A stretch of 64,000 nt of DNA. It comes from Bryum argenteum (taxonomy: Eukaryota; Streptophyta; Bryopsida; Bryales; Bryaceae). The stretch is from positions 9,494,345 to 9,558,344 of the forward strand of contig CM073326.1 of the NCBI GenBank assembly GCA_037043015.1. Reading direction: 5' to 3'. Positions within the stretch are counted from its first letter, which is position 1, and each line of letters begins with the position of its first letter. The translations under genes and the position numbers were made by a program. This document shows positions 38,501 to 51,494 of this stretch, in pieces. Below the pieces are notes generated by a model. The model did not search any database, was not told the origin of the DNA, and was given only the letters and a program-made list of their open reading frames with translations.

Positions 38501-39306
38501 ATTACTATTTCTTCATTTAAATGATTGCAGGGAGGTGGTGGATTGAGTAGCCTTCCTAATTTTGGTAGTGGCCCCTCGCACCTGATTCAACCACTCCCAG
38601 GAGCATTTGGAGGGTAGGTATGCTTAGACCTTAGACATTACCATCATCTTAAGACAATTATATGTATACCGTAAATTATAAGTTGTATTGAAAGACGCTC
38701 TAAAATGACCAAATACAAGTATCATGTTTCTTTATTTTCCAAAATCATAGAGAATCATTTTAGTTGATATTCTACTATAAGAAGATAAATTAAATGGAAA
38801 AAATATATCACATTTTATTCAATCTAATTTTGTTTTTGTATTGGGATAGAGGGAGTAGTAGGCCTACAAGCAATTTTGGGGCAAGTTTAAGTACAACATC
38901 TACAGTAGAAGTTCATATTCCAAATACATCTGTTGGATCAGTTATTGGCAAGGGCGGAAGCAATATTGCTTACATTCGGCAGGTTTGTTATGAAATACTT
39001 ATAATGATCTCCAACTATGAATTTCAAATACAAATATGCGTTTCGAAAATTTTATGTAGAAATATATGTATAGAGAGAGAGATGTATAAGACAAATATTC
39101 CTGCACATAATCTTTCAAATGTTGGGCCTCAGATATCTGGAGCAAAAGTAAAATTGCACAACACTGAACAAGGTGCAAAAGATAGGGTGCTTGAACTTTC
39201 AGGAACACAAGATCAAACTCACACTGCTCAAAATCTAGTACAAGCCTATATGCAATCCTCCATCAATGGCAATGGAATGATTCCAAATTCAATATATGCA
39301 ACATGA
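35542..39306 (+). CDS. Five-KH-domain RNA-binding protein (HEN4/RCF3 type)
   Basis: Seven exons (35542-36282, 36469-36924, 37261-37515, 37798-38121, 38531-38613, 38850-38982, 39133-39306) join in phase to about 721 residues. Five KH domains are visible, each with an intact GKGG RNA-binding loop: KH1 GGVIGKGGNIIKNLR, KH2 GCLLGKGGKIIEQMR, KH3 GSVIGKGGSIIHNLR, KH4 GCILGKGGSIIAEMR, KH5 GSVIGKGGSNIAYIR. KH1/KH2 and KH3/KH4 form tandem pairs and KH5 is alone at the C-terminus, the layout of plant HEN4, FLK and RCF3/SHI1 relatives. These act in nuclear pre-mRNA processing and polyadenylation. An Arg/Asp/Glu-rich spacer separates KH1 from KH2. KH4 has Arg where the others have Gly after the helix (ATRAN versus STGAQ). 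Exon 4 may start a few residues further in, since ELQ looks repeated. Which subfamily it belongs to is not settled. Confidence 0.92.
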
Positions 39307-40760
39307 TTTGGTATGTAAATAAACATGGTCAAGGTCTAAAGGTCTATTTTGAATCTAGTTTGAGGTTTCTAAGACCTAGAAACAATACTAAGTATAATTT
39401 GTACAAATTATTTTGTAATTTAAAACCTCAATTATAGTAGTCAAGCAAAGAATTTGTAAAATATGTATCTATATGCATTTGACATCACACTATTTTCAAA
39501 CTTTATTAGCCTACTTTATTTTTTTATTTATGAACAATGTCCTGAATCTCCTACACTCTAGTGAACCTTTTATGTTACAAATGTTGATTCAAGAGTTGGT
39601 GTAATCTTCTCCCAATACTTAAACAATCATTCCACTCTAGCAGCCTGGCGAATGATCTTGGAGCCTCAAAGACCATCACCACCACCTACACTACCACATG
39701 CTGAAGTTTGTTATCTAAGTGAACCACGCTTGCTTTCAACCTATATCAATAAGAGGGAAAAAGAGCAGAGCTACTCGAAAGTGTTCATAGGAGCCCTACT
39801 TTGCTTCACTATATTTAGGGAAAAGAATAAACACAAAAAACAAAATAAAATTGCTTCAAAACATTATGTTCCATAGATCAGCAACTTAGAAAAATTTATT
39901 CCTATTACAAGCTATACTACTTGGATATAGATACTACAATGGTAGAATCAGATTGGTATATGATTATGTAGAATATAATTTGGTGGTAAATTACTCACAT
40001 TTTTCCCGTGTTTTTATTGAACCAACTAGAAGGCATTACAATTAGATTAGAAGTCTCTAGCTTGACAATTTTGAAACTTTACAACCTTGTTGTAGTAATA
40101 TAAAACTTACAATCATATGCATGGGTATGTAGTTTGACTACCTTGTATTTGAAGTACTAGTGTTACCTTGTTAGCATAAGCTTGTTACATTGATCGATAC
40201 ATCATGTGCCAGATATGCTTTGGTGAGAAATCAAAACATTATAAAATAATTTAGGGTCATGAGCCATGAGTTCAAATTTAGATACGTTTATAGGTTATAT
40301 GAAACACATAGTTTTGTGCTTCTGTTAGGTAGCTTGTCAATTTTAATGTTGGCAACTTGCTTAAATAAATTCATTAGTACACACAAGTTGTATCCAATGT
40401 TGATAAAACCATATGCAAAAGACCTTATTGACCATATACTTGTTCAACTATGGACCAACCTGTAATCATATTCATAGTTGTTGCTAGTGAATTAAGTTCC
40501 TCTAGTCCTGATAAGCATTTTCTTTTTTCAGATGTTGTATGACAGAGGATTACAGAATGCTTGTAGAATTAACATACTTGACCTCTCTTTCTAGCTTATA
40601 TTACTCTATTTGGCCTTCAACAGTCATCAATACACATTTCTACATGTGTTACTTTACTAAATATATATGTGCAAACAGGTTGTAAATTTGGTGCAGACAT
40701 TTAGGTGGACATGCTATCGGCTTGGTGGTTCTGTTAACGGATTGTAGAATGGTAAGTAAA
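39307..40760 (+). other. KH-gene 3' flank, possible spliced 3' UTR
   Basis: Just after the stop, GATTTG|GTATGT could be a donor. TTTTTTCAG near 40530 and GCAAACAG near 40679 could be acceptors for noncoding exons ending around 40750. This is tentative. No protein is recognised here. Confidence 0.3.
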
Positions 40761-43737
40761 GGTAACTTTTCATTTAATATTAGTACTATATTATTATACC
40801 ACTAATCTCTCATAGTTGTTAACTAATCTTTCGCATGTTTGATAGTATTTTATTTTTTTATTTTATTTTTAAAAAATTTAGAGTTTTCACTTATAAAGCT
40901 TGATTTTAATTTCAATGAATATTTAAGTTTTTTCTCCAATTATCAAAAATGATAAGTTTTGTAGACCTCCCTAACTAACCATTTGACAAACCATATAACC
41001 TCAATTATCACCTCAATTTGAAATTGTTGTTAATCATAATTTATATATATGAGTCTAATAAATTTTTTCATAAAAATGATAAAAAATAGATTATAATTAA
41101 ACCAATTTTTTTTTACGGGGATCAAATTGCATCACAAAATTGCTCAAGAATGTCGGTAGAATTCAGCATTTGCAACTAATTAATGTGTACTATTTTATTA
41201 ATATGAAGGAACAAAATCATCAAATTACTAAGTTTTAATATAAGCATTTGACTTTGTTTAACAAATTTGGCACACTAATATGTAGAATGTCAAAAGTAAA
41301 ATACGCAATTGAATCAAATTGCAACCAACTACATAATTAGGCACTTGATTTGCTTACAACCTATCTGCAAGGATCTTTTATGAAAGGGGCCCTTCTTGAT
41401 GTGTGTCAAAATTTTGAACTTCAAAAAATGTAAAGTTTGCCATATCTCACTTAGTCATGCATAACCAAAAATTGCCCAACTAACCCAACTCTTGATTATC
41501 TATAATGTACATTTTTACACTAAATGGCCTACAAGAACTACCTTTCAACTTTAGCATCAATACCCAAGATGGCAACTCTTTTGGGTTGATATTATGTTAA
41601 AAATGAATTACAAATCTTAACTATTGGATTAAGTAGAACCATATGTTGTCATTTTATTGAATTGAGTAGTCTTCATCTTCTCAATTCTACATGACTTAAG
41701 TGCAATTCTTGATTTATCCATTTATAAAAATTGTGATGCCTATGAGTATTAGAGAGCTAAGCTCTACTATGTCCCAATGTTTTTATGGCATGAAAACATG
41801 ATCTCATTCCAGCCCTAGAAATATGAATGATTTTTGAGCTCAAAAACCTATAACAACAACTAGCTATGTTTTTCACAAATGGATGTATTGATCAATCTTA
41901 TTGTAATTTGGGTACTTCAACTATAGAATCTTGAAGTTGATTACCGTAAAATGTATGTTGTCAAATTTTAGTTGTTCGCTACTATTTGTGAGATTATAAC
42001 TAAGATCATAATGTTTGAGTTTATGCTAATTAATTTTGCTCCAAGAAATAGTCTACTTCAAGCAAAGGGAACTTGTATTCCTACTCTAAACATCTGCTCA
42101 TATTCTTTCTAATTGTTTGATCATAACATATAAGTCATGAAAATTGAATATAAATAAAAATAAAAAATCTCATCATTTTCACTTTTGAGTAGAAATGCTA
42201 CTAACAAAGCTACTACCAAAAACTCCAATTAGAAATTTGTTCACCTTTATTTCAAAAAAAACTCTTGTACCAAAAATAATCATATAAGAAACATCTTAGG
42301 TACATTAATAGTAAGAATTGCCCAAATTTTTTCATAGTCCAAAACTAAATCCCTTCCGCTAAAATGAAAGTCATATCGTCCTCTTATATTGGAATGAGCA
42401 AATGTTCTTGCTTCAAGAAGAAGATTTGCATGGCATAACAATTCCTAGTCTTGTCTAAAAACGTGTAATTTTTGCTCAAATGATGCCAACTCGATTTATA
42501 AACGTTAGACAAGTTGGTTACTTGTGAAATATAATTTGATCCTAATATGGTGTAATCATCTACCTATTCTAGCAACTAGGTGTGTACATGTCTGAAGAGT
42601 CTTTTGCTATTACATGTTTAGTTTGTATCAGATCAAACTTTAATTTGCGATCCAATTCAAAATAATCATTTGTTAATAAGAATCATAAAATCCTCGAATT
42701 TTAATTCTAAATATTTGAAAGAGCATAATTATTATTCAGATGGATTTTCACTCCATGAATCACCATGGTAATCTTTAAATGGACCATATCATAATAATAT
42801 CTACAAGGTACACTTCTTGAAGAAACAAGTGAAGAAGAACTATATCATCTCGAAAACATAGGTGCAAAAATTAATATCGTAGGTTGATAGCAAGTTTGAT
42901 TGTAAATTTTTTTTGGATAGAAATAAAACTAGATAGAAATGTTTCCAAAAACTAATTAAAGGATACATATTTTCCCATTGTGGACAATCTTTAACGAGGT
43001 CTAAACAATACCGAAATGAGAAATCACTATTTTGGTTCCATAAAAAGATTCCAGCTTTTGATGGAATCAACAATACTCATCCCATATTTAATCAAGCCTA
43101 CCACTTGTTTGTGCATTCTTATGAATTTTATCACATCGTGCTTGATTTAGCTCAATTTTAATTCCAAATGTCAGGTAGGTTAAAAGCTCCAAATCTTACG
43201 TGATTGTAATCCACAAATGTACTACTATTATTTTGTTGATTGTTGCGAATTGGCTTTTGCGAGATTTCTAGGACGCCCTTTGTAAGTTGTTGTTTTTTTT
43301 AAACTACAAAGCCTTCCTATTTGTAGTTGATCAAGCTCTAGAGCTTAGTCCCTCCACAATCCTCATGCCTTTGATTCTTGCCTCTTTATTTCTAATTCAA
43401 TAATTTCATCTCATGTCACCTCTCTTAGCAAAATTGCAACGCCTACCTATACTCCTTGACACACCTTTGCCATCACAAACTTTAACTTAAAAGAGCATGT
43501 AAGCACCCTCTTGATATAAAGCTTGGGAATTTGTGAGGCTCTCTTTTTGTAGAATGGTTGTAACCCACTATGATTCTTTTTAGCCTCACAAGGAAACTCA
43601 TAGGCAATTCCTACGAGAAAATTCCATAAGCAATTATTCGTGAGTCTGTAAAGAAATTTCACCTTTATTTTAGTAATAACAATTTTTTTATCTAGGCATC
43701 TTGGTACATTAAAATATTTCTTAGCTGAGATATAAAG
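40761..43737. other. Gene-free AT-rich stretch
   Basis: I find no exon, open frame or clear terminal repeat. Parts around 41380-42500 read like old noncoding repeat, with weak word similarity to the 54-58 kb repeats. Confidence 0.35.
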
Positions 43738-43750
43738 TATTTAGCTAATG

Positions 43751-43836
43751 GTCCGGTGGCCATCGGGATATTAGCATTACGAACATACACTTTATTCACT
43801 CCGGCCCCTTAGAAAGGACCGGAGTTTCTATCTATC
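43751..43836 (+). mobile_element. 86-bp retroposon-like insert with 13-bp target duplication
   Basis: TATTTAGCTAATG is present exactly at 43738-43750 and again at 43837-43849. The 86 nt between start GTCCGGTGGCC, carry a GC-rich hairpin at about 43798-43827 (ACTCCGG...CCGGAGT) and end in a TCTATCTATC tail. A perfect 13-bp duplication of AT-rich target around a GC-rich segment with a simple-repeat tail suggests target-primed reverse transcription of a small RNA. The first 22 nt recur at 15498. I do not recognise the RNA: it does not read as a tRNA, 5S or spliceosomal RNA. Confidence 0.65.
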
Positions 43837-43849
43837 TATTTAGCTAATG

Positions 43850-46740
43850 TACAGTACCAAGAGGTTTAGATAATTCATTTGTCGCTTATAGAAACATGTC
43901 CTCTATACAACGAGATTAAACAAATTGCAATTTTTTGTATTTAGAACTTTCCAACATGTATGTAGCAAACATCATGGTGCTCCTTTACAAGTATGCTCAC
44001 GTGGAGTTCCTATTTTTATTCCAAATATCATTCAAAATTTGAAATCAAAGGCTTTGTACATGAAAGTAATAATGAGAAACTACGCTACTATCACATGTCA
44101 TAGGCCAATCCACCCATAATTAAATTATAATTGATATCCCCAAAAAGCCGAATTAAAAATCATTTTTTCTGTTTTAAAAAAATATTAAAAAAAGGGTGAA
44201 ATAGTCTTGGTCCTCAAAAGAACATTGGCAAGGAATTGATGATTTGAATTGAAAGGAGAGGATTAATATTAACGAAAATATTAACGATTTGAGAGGAGGG
44301 TGTCAAATTGGCCTATGACATATGGTATGATAAAGTGCTCAACATCTACTTTTCCATCATTTTTGTTAGCATAGCTGCAAAGCTTGAATCACTAGCAGTA
44401 AAATTGAAAATGAAATTGAAAATCTGGCAAGAACCAATTTAGATGACGTTCAAATGAACGAAACCCTTTAAATTTGCTTTTGGAACTTTTATTTTAATAG
44501 TCATCTCACTTGTGAGCGCTTCATCATTCATTATATATTCTCCTCTAACAAACCCCAAAGTAGCAATTAACAGAGGCCGTTATCATGTTGCAAATTCATC
44601 TACAAAATGAAAATACCCAAAATGGTGATAATTACAAAGATGACGATATAAATGAGGTTGGTGACAAATATAAGAAAAATGATAAAAAATAGATACAAAT
44701 GAAAAATAGTAAGAGTTGATTGTTAGTTTACTTTTACTTGTGAGAGGAATTGTGGCTAGTAAAGGGGGACACGAGTACCACTTTTTCCATGTGGAGAACT
44801 AAGTTGACCATGCTTTAGACAAATTCTTGAGTTTTAGAATCTTCATGCAGTTTAGTTTCTAAAATAAAGTATAAAATCAACGATATAAAAAAACATGAAT
44901 AGTGTCAAACATATTGAGTTTAAGAGAAAGCACAATAGTGAGTATTCATATGTTTGTAAACTTCCAAGATTTTTTTAAAAAATTAGAAAAATTCCTAAAT
45001 CTCAAATTTTCACAAATTTTGAAAGAAATAAAGGTAAAACTATGATAAAGTTGGCTGTTGTTTTTATTGGAGACTACCCTTGTTGAGTACATAAATTAAC
45101 CAACTCTAGTCACTTGAAATTCCTAGCCTCAAAGTGATGAAGATTATGTAAACATTATAAAAATCCAAAAAAATGCCAACATGATAAATTTATTTTCAGC
45201 ACCAATTGGACCTAAAAGCAACAATTTGCAATCTAAAATCCTAAAAGTTGAATTTGATATAGTGGGTGAATCTTCCACATACACCTTGTAGTATAGGGAA
45301 CACCTTCTAAAATTCTTAGACAAAAAAATGATTTTAACCCCTTCATAGTGGTAGCTCAAAATTGCAAAACAACATTTTAAGTTTTAAGGATCTTTACGGG
45401 ATCGAGCTCTCATATGATTTATGGTCTTTATGTCTGGTAATGTTATCCCTTCCTCCACAAGTACTAAAGACTCTCCTTAAATTAAAATACATGTTCTTTT
45501 GGTGATTTTATTATTGAATCCTCATGTCTTTGATGAATCATTCCAAACCCAATGTCACTTTGGTCAAAGTGTTTTTTCTCAAAACCATTAAAAAAACCAA
45601 AATTTTCTCTTCACTTTTGATTTTCAATTATGGCCGTAGAGAAAAGAGGTCCGCTATGAATTTGCAAGGTCGTTTTGGCTAAGGAATGGGCAATGCATCG
45701 TCATCTCTTTGAAATTATATATCAGATCATGCTTGTAGCAATCAATAAGTTTTTACAAACTACGGGAGTAACAATGAGGAATGTCTATTATGGCATTTTT
45801 GGACATTTTGAGAATTTGTTTGCTCAAATTAGCATGTGCAAAAGTGAGTAAAATCATGTTATCGTACATTGATGCCTATTGCAAGAAAGAGCTATATATA
45901 TTTCATTTAGCATGAGATGATAAAGCACAATCGCAGTTCTTTTCGGGTCAGCCTACCCTACAGCGAACTAATGCGAAAAAAATGCACGCAGGGAATTGCA
46001 CGAACGAACACTGTTATGCTTTCAGCCTGTTGGCGGCTAAGAACAGTAAGGACGAGAAAAAATAGATATATTTTTACGCATGGAAGCAGATTACCCAAAG
46101 TAATGGGGACAGAGAACTAAACGACATTTCAGACGCTATAGCTCAGAGGTGATATCGGCGAGATCCAACCATACACTATGGTTTGAGTTGGAAGTTAGAG
46201 GACCCATAGTAGTAGTATCGTAAAGATAGAAAAGAACGTATTGTAAAATTTCAACGTTGTCATTATCGGAGTGAAACTTAGACTCGTTCTTGCAAGTTGA
46301 CCTCAACTCCACTATCCCTCGAATATAGAGGATTTTGCAGGAAAGACAAATCTACATTATATGCCCTTTGAGATTGCCAATGAACATTCATGTGATACTA
46401 GCGTAGAGACCTGGCAACGAAATTATTAAAGGAAAGGAAGGCGCCTTATTCAGCATGGCAGACCGCTTTGTGACGAGAGGGCTCCAATATTTTCTTTTTC
46501 TTTTAGATTTATTTTCTTTTACTTTTAGATTTCATTTCTTTTTCTTTTACTTCACCATCTCTTTCCACTGTTCTCATGAGCACTTAACGCATTCAACTCG
46601 TAACCAATTGTTCAAGCGGTTTTTGGTTGTACGTCATCAATTCTAGTAAATTGTTATTGGCAGAAGTCATCAGTTGAAAGCTATTTCTAATCTATGTTGA
46701 ATTATATCTTGCTCAACAACTGCGGTGACCTTGTATGGAG
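43850..46740. other. Gene-free AT-rich stretch
   Basis: No coding family or repeat recognised. The less AT-rich part at 45930-46440 has no usable open frame. Confidence 0.35.
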
Positions 46741-49142
46741 CAATTGCTTATTTTTCATGGCAGCTGTTCCCCCGAGTTTAGTTTCTCAAGTGTCGATGCC
46801 ACCTCACTGCTGCTAGAGATGTTGAATATTATGTCGCAATTTGTCAAGTTGCTAAACTGATGGCCTGCAATATTTGTGACATTCGTCACAGTCTACTCAT
46901 ATTGTGCCATAGCTTGTATCAACACAGAAAAATTTTCTTCAGAGTTCAAGAATTCAACTTCTTGATCGTCATGAGCACGCTCTCGAGTAGGCTTCCTCAT
47001 AAATTTGTCAATATGTTTAATCAATGCCAGAAAGTTCTCTCTACGGTTTCAATATCCAACCTCTGCATCCTCAAAAGCTTCTGGGTTGACATTGGGCTTT
47101 GAAGCCTACAAAACTCACTCGTCCGGTCAACATGCACATCGGTTCTAAATAGTGATATGAATCAATGCGAATGTGATGAAGCAAAACATACCTGAGGAAC
47201 ATCACTTGGAGTTTCCATCATTAAAAAGTCTGAATCATTGTCAATCTGCATGGGCTCTTTATTCTCATTCAACGTTGGTGCATTAACATGCATGTGCTTT
47301 TTATTTCTTTCTTTTGTTGTTAACATACTTGTGCATACATCATAATTTGACTTGGATCTCTGAATGACAATGATTCAACTACTCCTGCTTCTTGAAGCTG
47401 CACAAAGAAAGAAATAACATAGAATTAAATAATTTTTCTGCAATCAGAGATAAGAGCATGAATATTTAGTTGAGAACTTATACATGTACCTTCACTCGCT
47501 TTGATTGTTCCATCTCCTCAGAAAACGCTTCATCAAACATCAACACACGTCCATTCAACAGTTCTCCAAAAATGCAACGTTGCATTGTCCTTCCTTTACA
47601 ATCGCTTTGGCCCTGGTCATATTGGGTGTAACTCTTCTGGTCTTGGTGACCATGATATCTTCATCCCGTCTTCAACAGGCACAAGAGCATCCCTCATTCG
47701 AGAAATTGCAACTCCTCGTCCCGTCTTATTAGTTATTGATTTATCTTTCAACTCAGAAAGATCTTCGGTCAACATCCTGCTTATCTTCGCCAACTTGTTA
47801 TGTCCAACCGGAGTCACTATGAACCAAACATTTTGTCGATCAGTCTTCACGCTGTGTATCGGTGTAAGGAAAAGCGGATGAGGAGGGGCCACTTTGAAAA
47901 CCGGCATGTGCGCCATAAGAGCCTTAAAAGTCTCAACAAGGTCTGTTATGTAACAGTTTATAGCTGGTCGAAAATCTTTGACTGAGCAGTGAGCAATATC
48001 AAAGCTCCAATTTTTTCCGATTTCTTGCTGGTATTGAATATACTCCCCATAGTTGTCAGAGTGCAATGAAAAATCCTCCGCATCAGTATTTCTCAACTCC
48101 TTAGCTCCTCTGATCATCAAGTTTCTTATGCAAAAATAACCAAATGTAAGGTTTATCCCATGAGGACTATTAATATGGCATTTTTCCTGGCTAAGCATTA
48201 ACCTCTCTTTTGCAATGGTTAAGATGTCACTCCTCTTAACATCCTTGCCAAGTCCAACAGTAATTGAAAGTAAGGCAGCTTCATCAGCTGCCAATTTCAC
48301 CTTTGCATACCGAGGATCCTTCAAGATATTAAAAGACTCTGCACTTGTACCACTAGCCACTCCATTTGCAGCTATTCGTGAACAAATTATCCTCCCCAAT
48401 GCTCCAAGAAGGCCTTGCAAATCGCAATAGTGCATACCAAGTAAAATAAAATTAGAGACTCTAATTACTAAAGCTGCTAAGGCTTCAAATGAGAGCAACC
48501 TATAGATCAATACAATAGGTGAATCGAAGGAGCAGGAATGTATTGTACCTTCGTGGAGGATATAACTCCCCATTTTTTTTTTGCAACCTGCAGCATGAAG
48601 TTGTGGAGAAGGTTGACAAGATTCTTAACATCAATTTTGAAAGATCTTCAATCAATTGAGATGTCGCCTCCAAGCATCGAAAGCTTCCCGTGCCCAGGTC
48701 TCCGAGTGCATGCTTACTCCGTCTGCGACCACCGTTCTTCACATTCTGCACCTCCTTCAGGTTGATTGCTAAAAAACGGTGGTTTTCTTCATTGGAAGAA
48801 TCAATACCAGGACCACCACCTTCACCTCCCAATTTCTCATGTGCAATCTTCATCAAGGCAAAAACTCATCGTGATCTACTGCTCCGTATATTCTGACATC
48901 AATAAGTCTTCTTCCACTAAAGCGTCAAACTCACCTACAACACTATCCTTAATTTTAGAACTATTTTCTAAAAACTCTAGAGACTCTTTATCACCGCTCA
49001 CTTCCTCACAAGGCACCTCATAAGCTTCCATTTCTCTCAGCTTCTCATCATATCTAGGACAAACTACTGCAATGTACAAATTAAGACATTCACCATTGCT
49101 TGGTAGAGGAAACGATGAAGAACTTGGACAATTATCATCCAT
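46740..49142 (-). pseudogene. DUF3504/Crypton-like tyrosine recombinase gene, frameshifted
   Basis: Minus strand from MDDNCPSSSSF at 49142. An acidic N-terminal region is followed by the DUF3504 (KCTD1/QRICH1, Crypton-derived YR) pattern: KKNGELYPPRRYNT, DPRYAKVK, the long helical part, FGYFCIRNLMIRGAKELRN (first catalytic Arg box), VWFIVTPVGHNKL, and ITNKTGRGVAISRM (His of H-x-x-R is Lys, Arg kept). The catalytic end box is split: the main frame reads ISWSPRPEE and stops at 47617, while one base over the sequence reads GHQDQKSYTQYD, the expected His and Tyr segment, and stays open to about 47490. A second shift lies at a ten-base A run at 48573-48582. Coding-like sequence continues to about 46740. 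It is either a decayed transposon or a broken domesticated gene. Confidence 0.72.
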
Positions 49143-49193
49143 AGCTGGAAGCAGCGATACAAACCCCCGGTCTGGTAAAACTGAAACCCTAGG

Positions 49194-49201
49194 ATTGCAG
49201 A
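49194..49201 (-). promoter_or_regulatory. Telo-box word upstream of the recombinase-like gene
   Basis: TAGGGTTT on the minus strand, about 50 nt before the MDDNC start and inside a likely acceptor (CCTAGGGTTTCAG). Confidence 0.35.
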
Positions 49202-49984
49202 TAAAAACCTGATAAAGAAATGCCTTGGTGAGCCCCTCATTTGCATAACGCCTCTTCACTTGGTCGTTACCCTTCACATAAGAACCTCCTCTTCCTAAAT
49301 CATATTGTCACTAGTATTTCTTCCGAACCAATTCTTCTAGTGCCTCTTTCTTCACATGTCTACAAACCTTGGGTCCTTCATTATATTAAGTGGGACCATA
49401 TTGATTTTCATTTACTCATGAGTACAAACTTCTTGCTTCCGCCCTATGACCCTTCTAAGAGCGCGCATCATGTTCTGCAATTATGTTAGTATACAATTCT
49501 AAGCAAAATACGAGCCTATGAGCATTTGATTAACTACAAATTCAAGCACAAACTTAGTAGTGTACATATTTCAATGGTTACAAATACAAATAAAGGACAA
49601 TTACCTCTAAGGCCGATAGGCGCTACCATCAATTTTTGTCATGTCTAAATTGAACAATTCGAGCAATTCTACCAATCAGTTCTTTTCTTCTTCTCCGCAA
49701 TATATTGTGGTGCTATATCCTTTGAAGCGTTACCACTCATCAAAATTTAAATTTTCCACAATTCAACATGCCTATCTTTTCATTAACTATTGCTCTTCAT
49801 GTTAGCAATGTGGTGTAGATCTGCTTGTTTTATCCAATGATTTGCCTTTTCCATTTTGTCCACATTTAGTTTGCAGCTATTTTGGAATCCGATTGCTTAA
49901 GTTACACTGCATCAAAATATAATTGAAATTGAAAAGCATATTATGGATTTCTATAATGAAAATAATATTAATCAAATAAAAACT

Positions 49985-50180
49985 TTAGAAGCTTGTGAAA
50001 GTTGCCTTCACCATCGGTTACCTCTCTCATACATTCATCGATATTCTCTCCTCTCAATTCATTCAAAACTACATCATTATCAAAGTCTAAGACTATTTTA
50101 GATTCAAAAATATCATTTGCATATAGCTTTGCTTCTACTTCATCCACTACTTAGCCGTAGGTCATATCATTTAATTCTTC
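49985..50180 (-). pseudogene. Coding-like remnant, acidic
   Basis: One minus-strand frame reads about 60 residues of protein-like acidic sequence (LFEEELNDMTYG, stop, VVDEVEAKLYANDIFESK, LNELRGENIDECMREV, FHKLLK), interrupted by two stops. I recognise no family. Strand and composition match the recombinase-like gene downstream, so it may be a decayed upstream exon of that gene. Confidence 0.4.
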
Positions 50181-51490
50181 TTCGAACAACGTCTAGAAAG
50201 GTAAATATTTGCCTGCAGAATGCAACAAATAAATTCTCATTACATACGGTGGTATATATCTCAATTGCAAGGAATTAACTCTGAATGCCACATTAATCAA
50301 ATTGTAGAAATACAAAAGATTCCAATGAAACAAAATAAAAGTATATCAACAACATTCCTTGTGCACTCGCTACTTGAGCTGATTCAATCGAATGTGCCGT
50401 GAATGCTTCAACTTCATTGCAACAAAAGACTTCAACATTGAAACACCATCAAACTCTCTTGCATGAACTCACAAATTCCAAGGTGAAATAAAGTGACAGC
50501 CATTTGAAAACTTCAACCTTCTCCAACGTGAGGCAACTCTACTTCTTTACGCTTTCTCAAAGGTTCCTCTGAAGGAACTTGATCTTTCTTTGCGAGCGGC
50601 ATGAGAACATATTTTTGCTTGCACACGCTCAAAAGATTTCTACAAAACCTCTCACATCACTCCATGGCTTTGAACAATCACATATCTACTCCAAGCCCTA
50701 GCCTATTGATTTGCTAGAACATTTCCTTGGTAACCCTTCATTACAATATGCGATGCATGCGCAAACAATGAAACCGTAACAAGACACAAGTCTCTCCCGT
50801 AGGTTACGCAAACAAACCTCTTACACACCTCTAGTTTACAATATCCAATCAAGTACATCTTCACAAGAAAACCTCACGAGAGGATATCCTCTTGCACTCC
50901 ATTATAAGAACATACTCCAAAACCTCATTAACAGCCGAGACATGTAAGCCACAATGTTTAATCAAGGGCACCAAAGAAAAACCTCACGAAAAGAAAACCT
51001 CTCGCACTCCATTGCCTAGAACCCTAAAGCTAGTCGATGACTGAGACCTATAATCCACAATGATTGAATAAGCACATAAAAGGAAAACCTCTTGCACTCC
51101 GTTGCCTAAAACAAGCACAGGCTTCAAAACCTAGTCGATGGTCGAGACAAGGTGTACGTGACTGCTCACATGCCGAGTTCGCCCTCCTACCCCAATCTAG
51201 CCAAAGATATACAATCACATCGCGATAAGTGTTGATGGTTGATGTTAACGTACTTTTTGCTAACACTTAGGAAATAGTGACACTTAACACTTATCGTGGG
51301 TGATGGCGATGATTTGTAACACTTATAAAAAATACCACTTAGAGTAATCGAAAAAGTAAATATATAACATTTATAGAAAAAATGGATGAAATTACAAAAC
51401 TTGATTCACTATTTATTTAAGTTCGTTGAAAGAATGAATCAATAGTAGTTTGACGAGATTCTGCTACATGCCAAGATTCTACAATGCTTC
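50181..51490. other. Noncoding, nothing recognised
   Basis: Repeated AAAACCTC(A/T)(C/T)G words occur at 50860-51100 (CACGAGAGG, CACGAAAAG, CTTGCACTCC, CTCGCACTCC), giving a loose repeat. No gene. Confidence 0.4.
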
Positions 51491-51494
51491 AAAT

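Noticed and set aside
43751..43836. tRNA, 5S or spliceosomal RNA gene
   Set aside because: No cloverleaf, no A/B box pair and no known conserved box; only the insertion structure is supported.
48215..49023. Plus-strand open frames over the recombinase-like gene
   Set aside because: Antisense shadows; the minus strand carries the family motifs.
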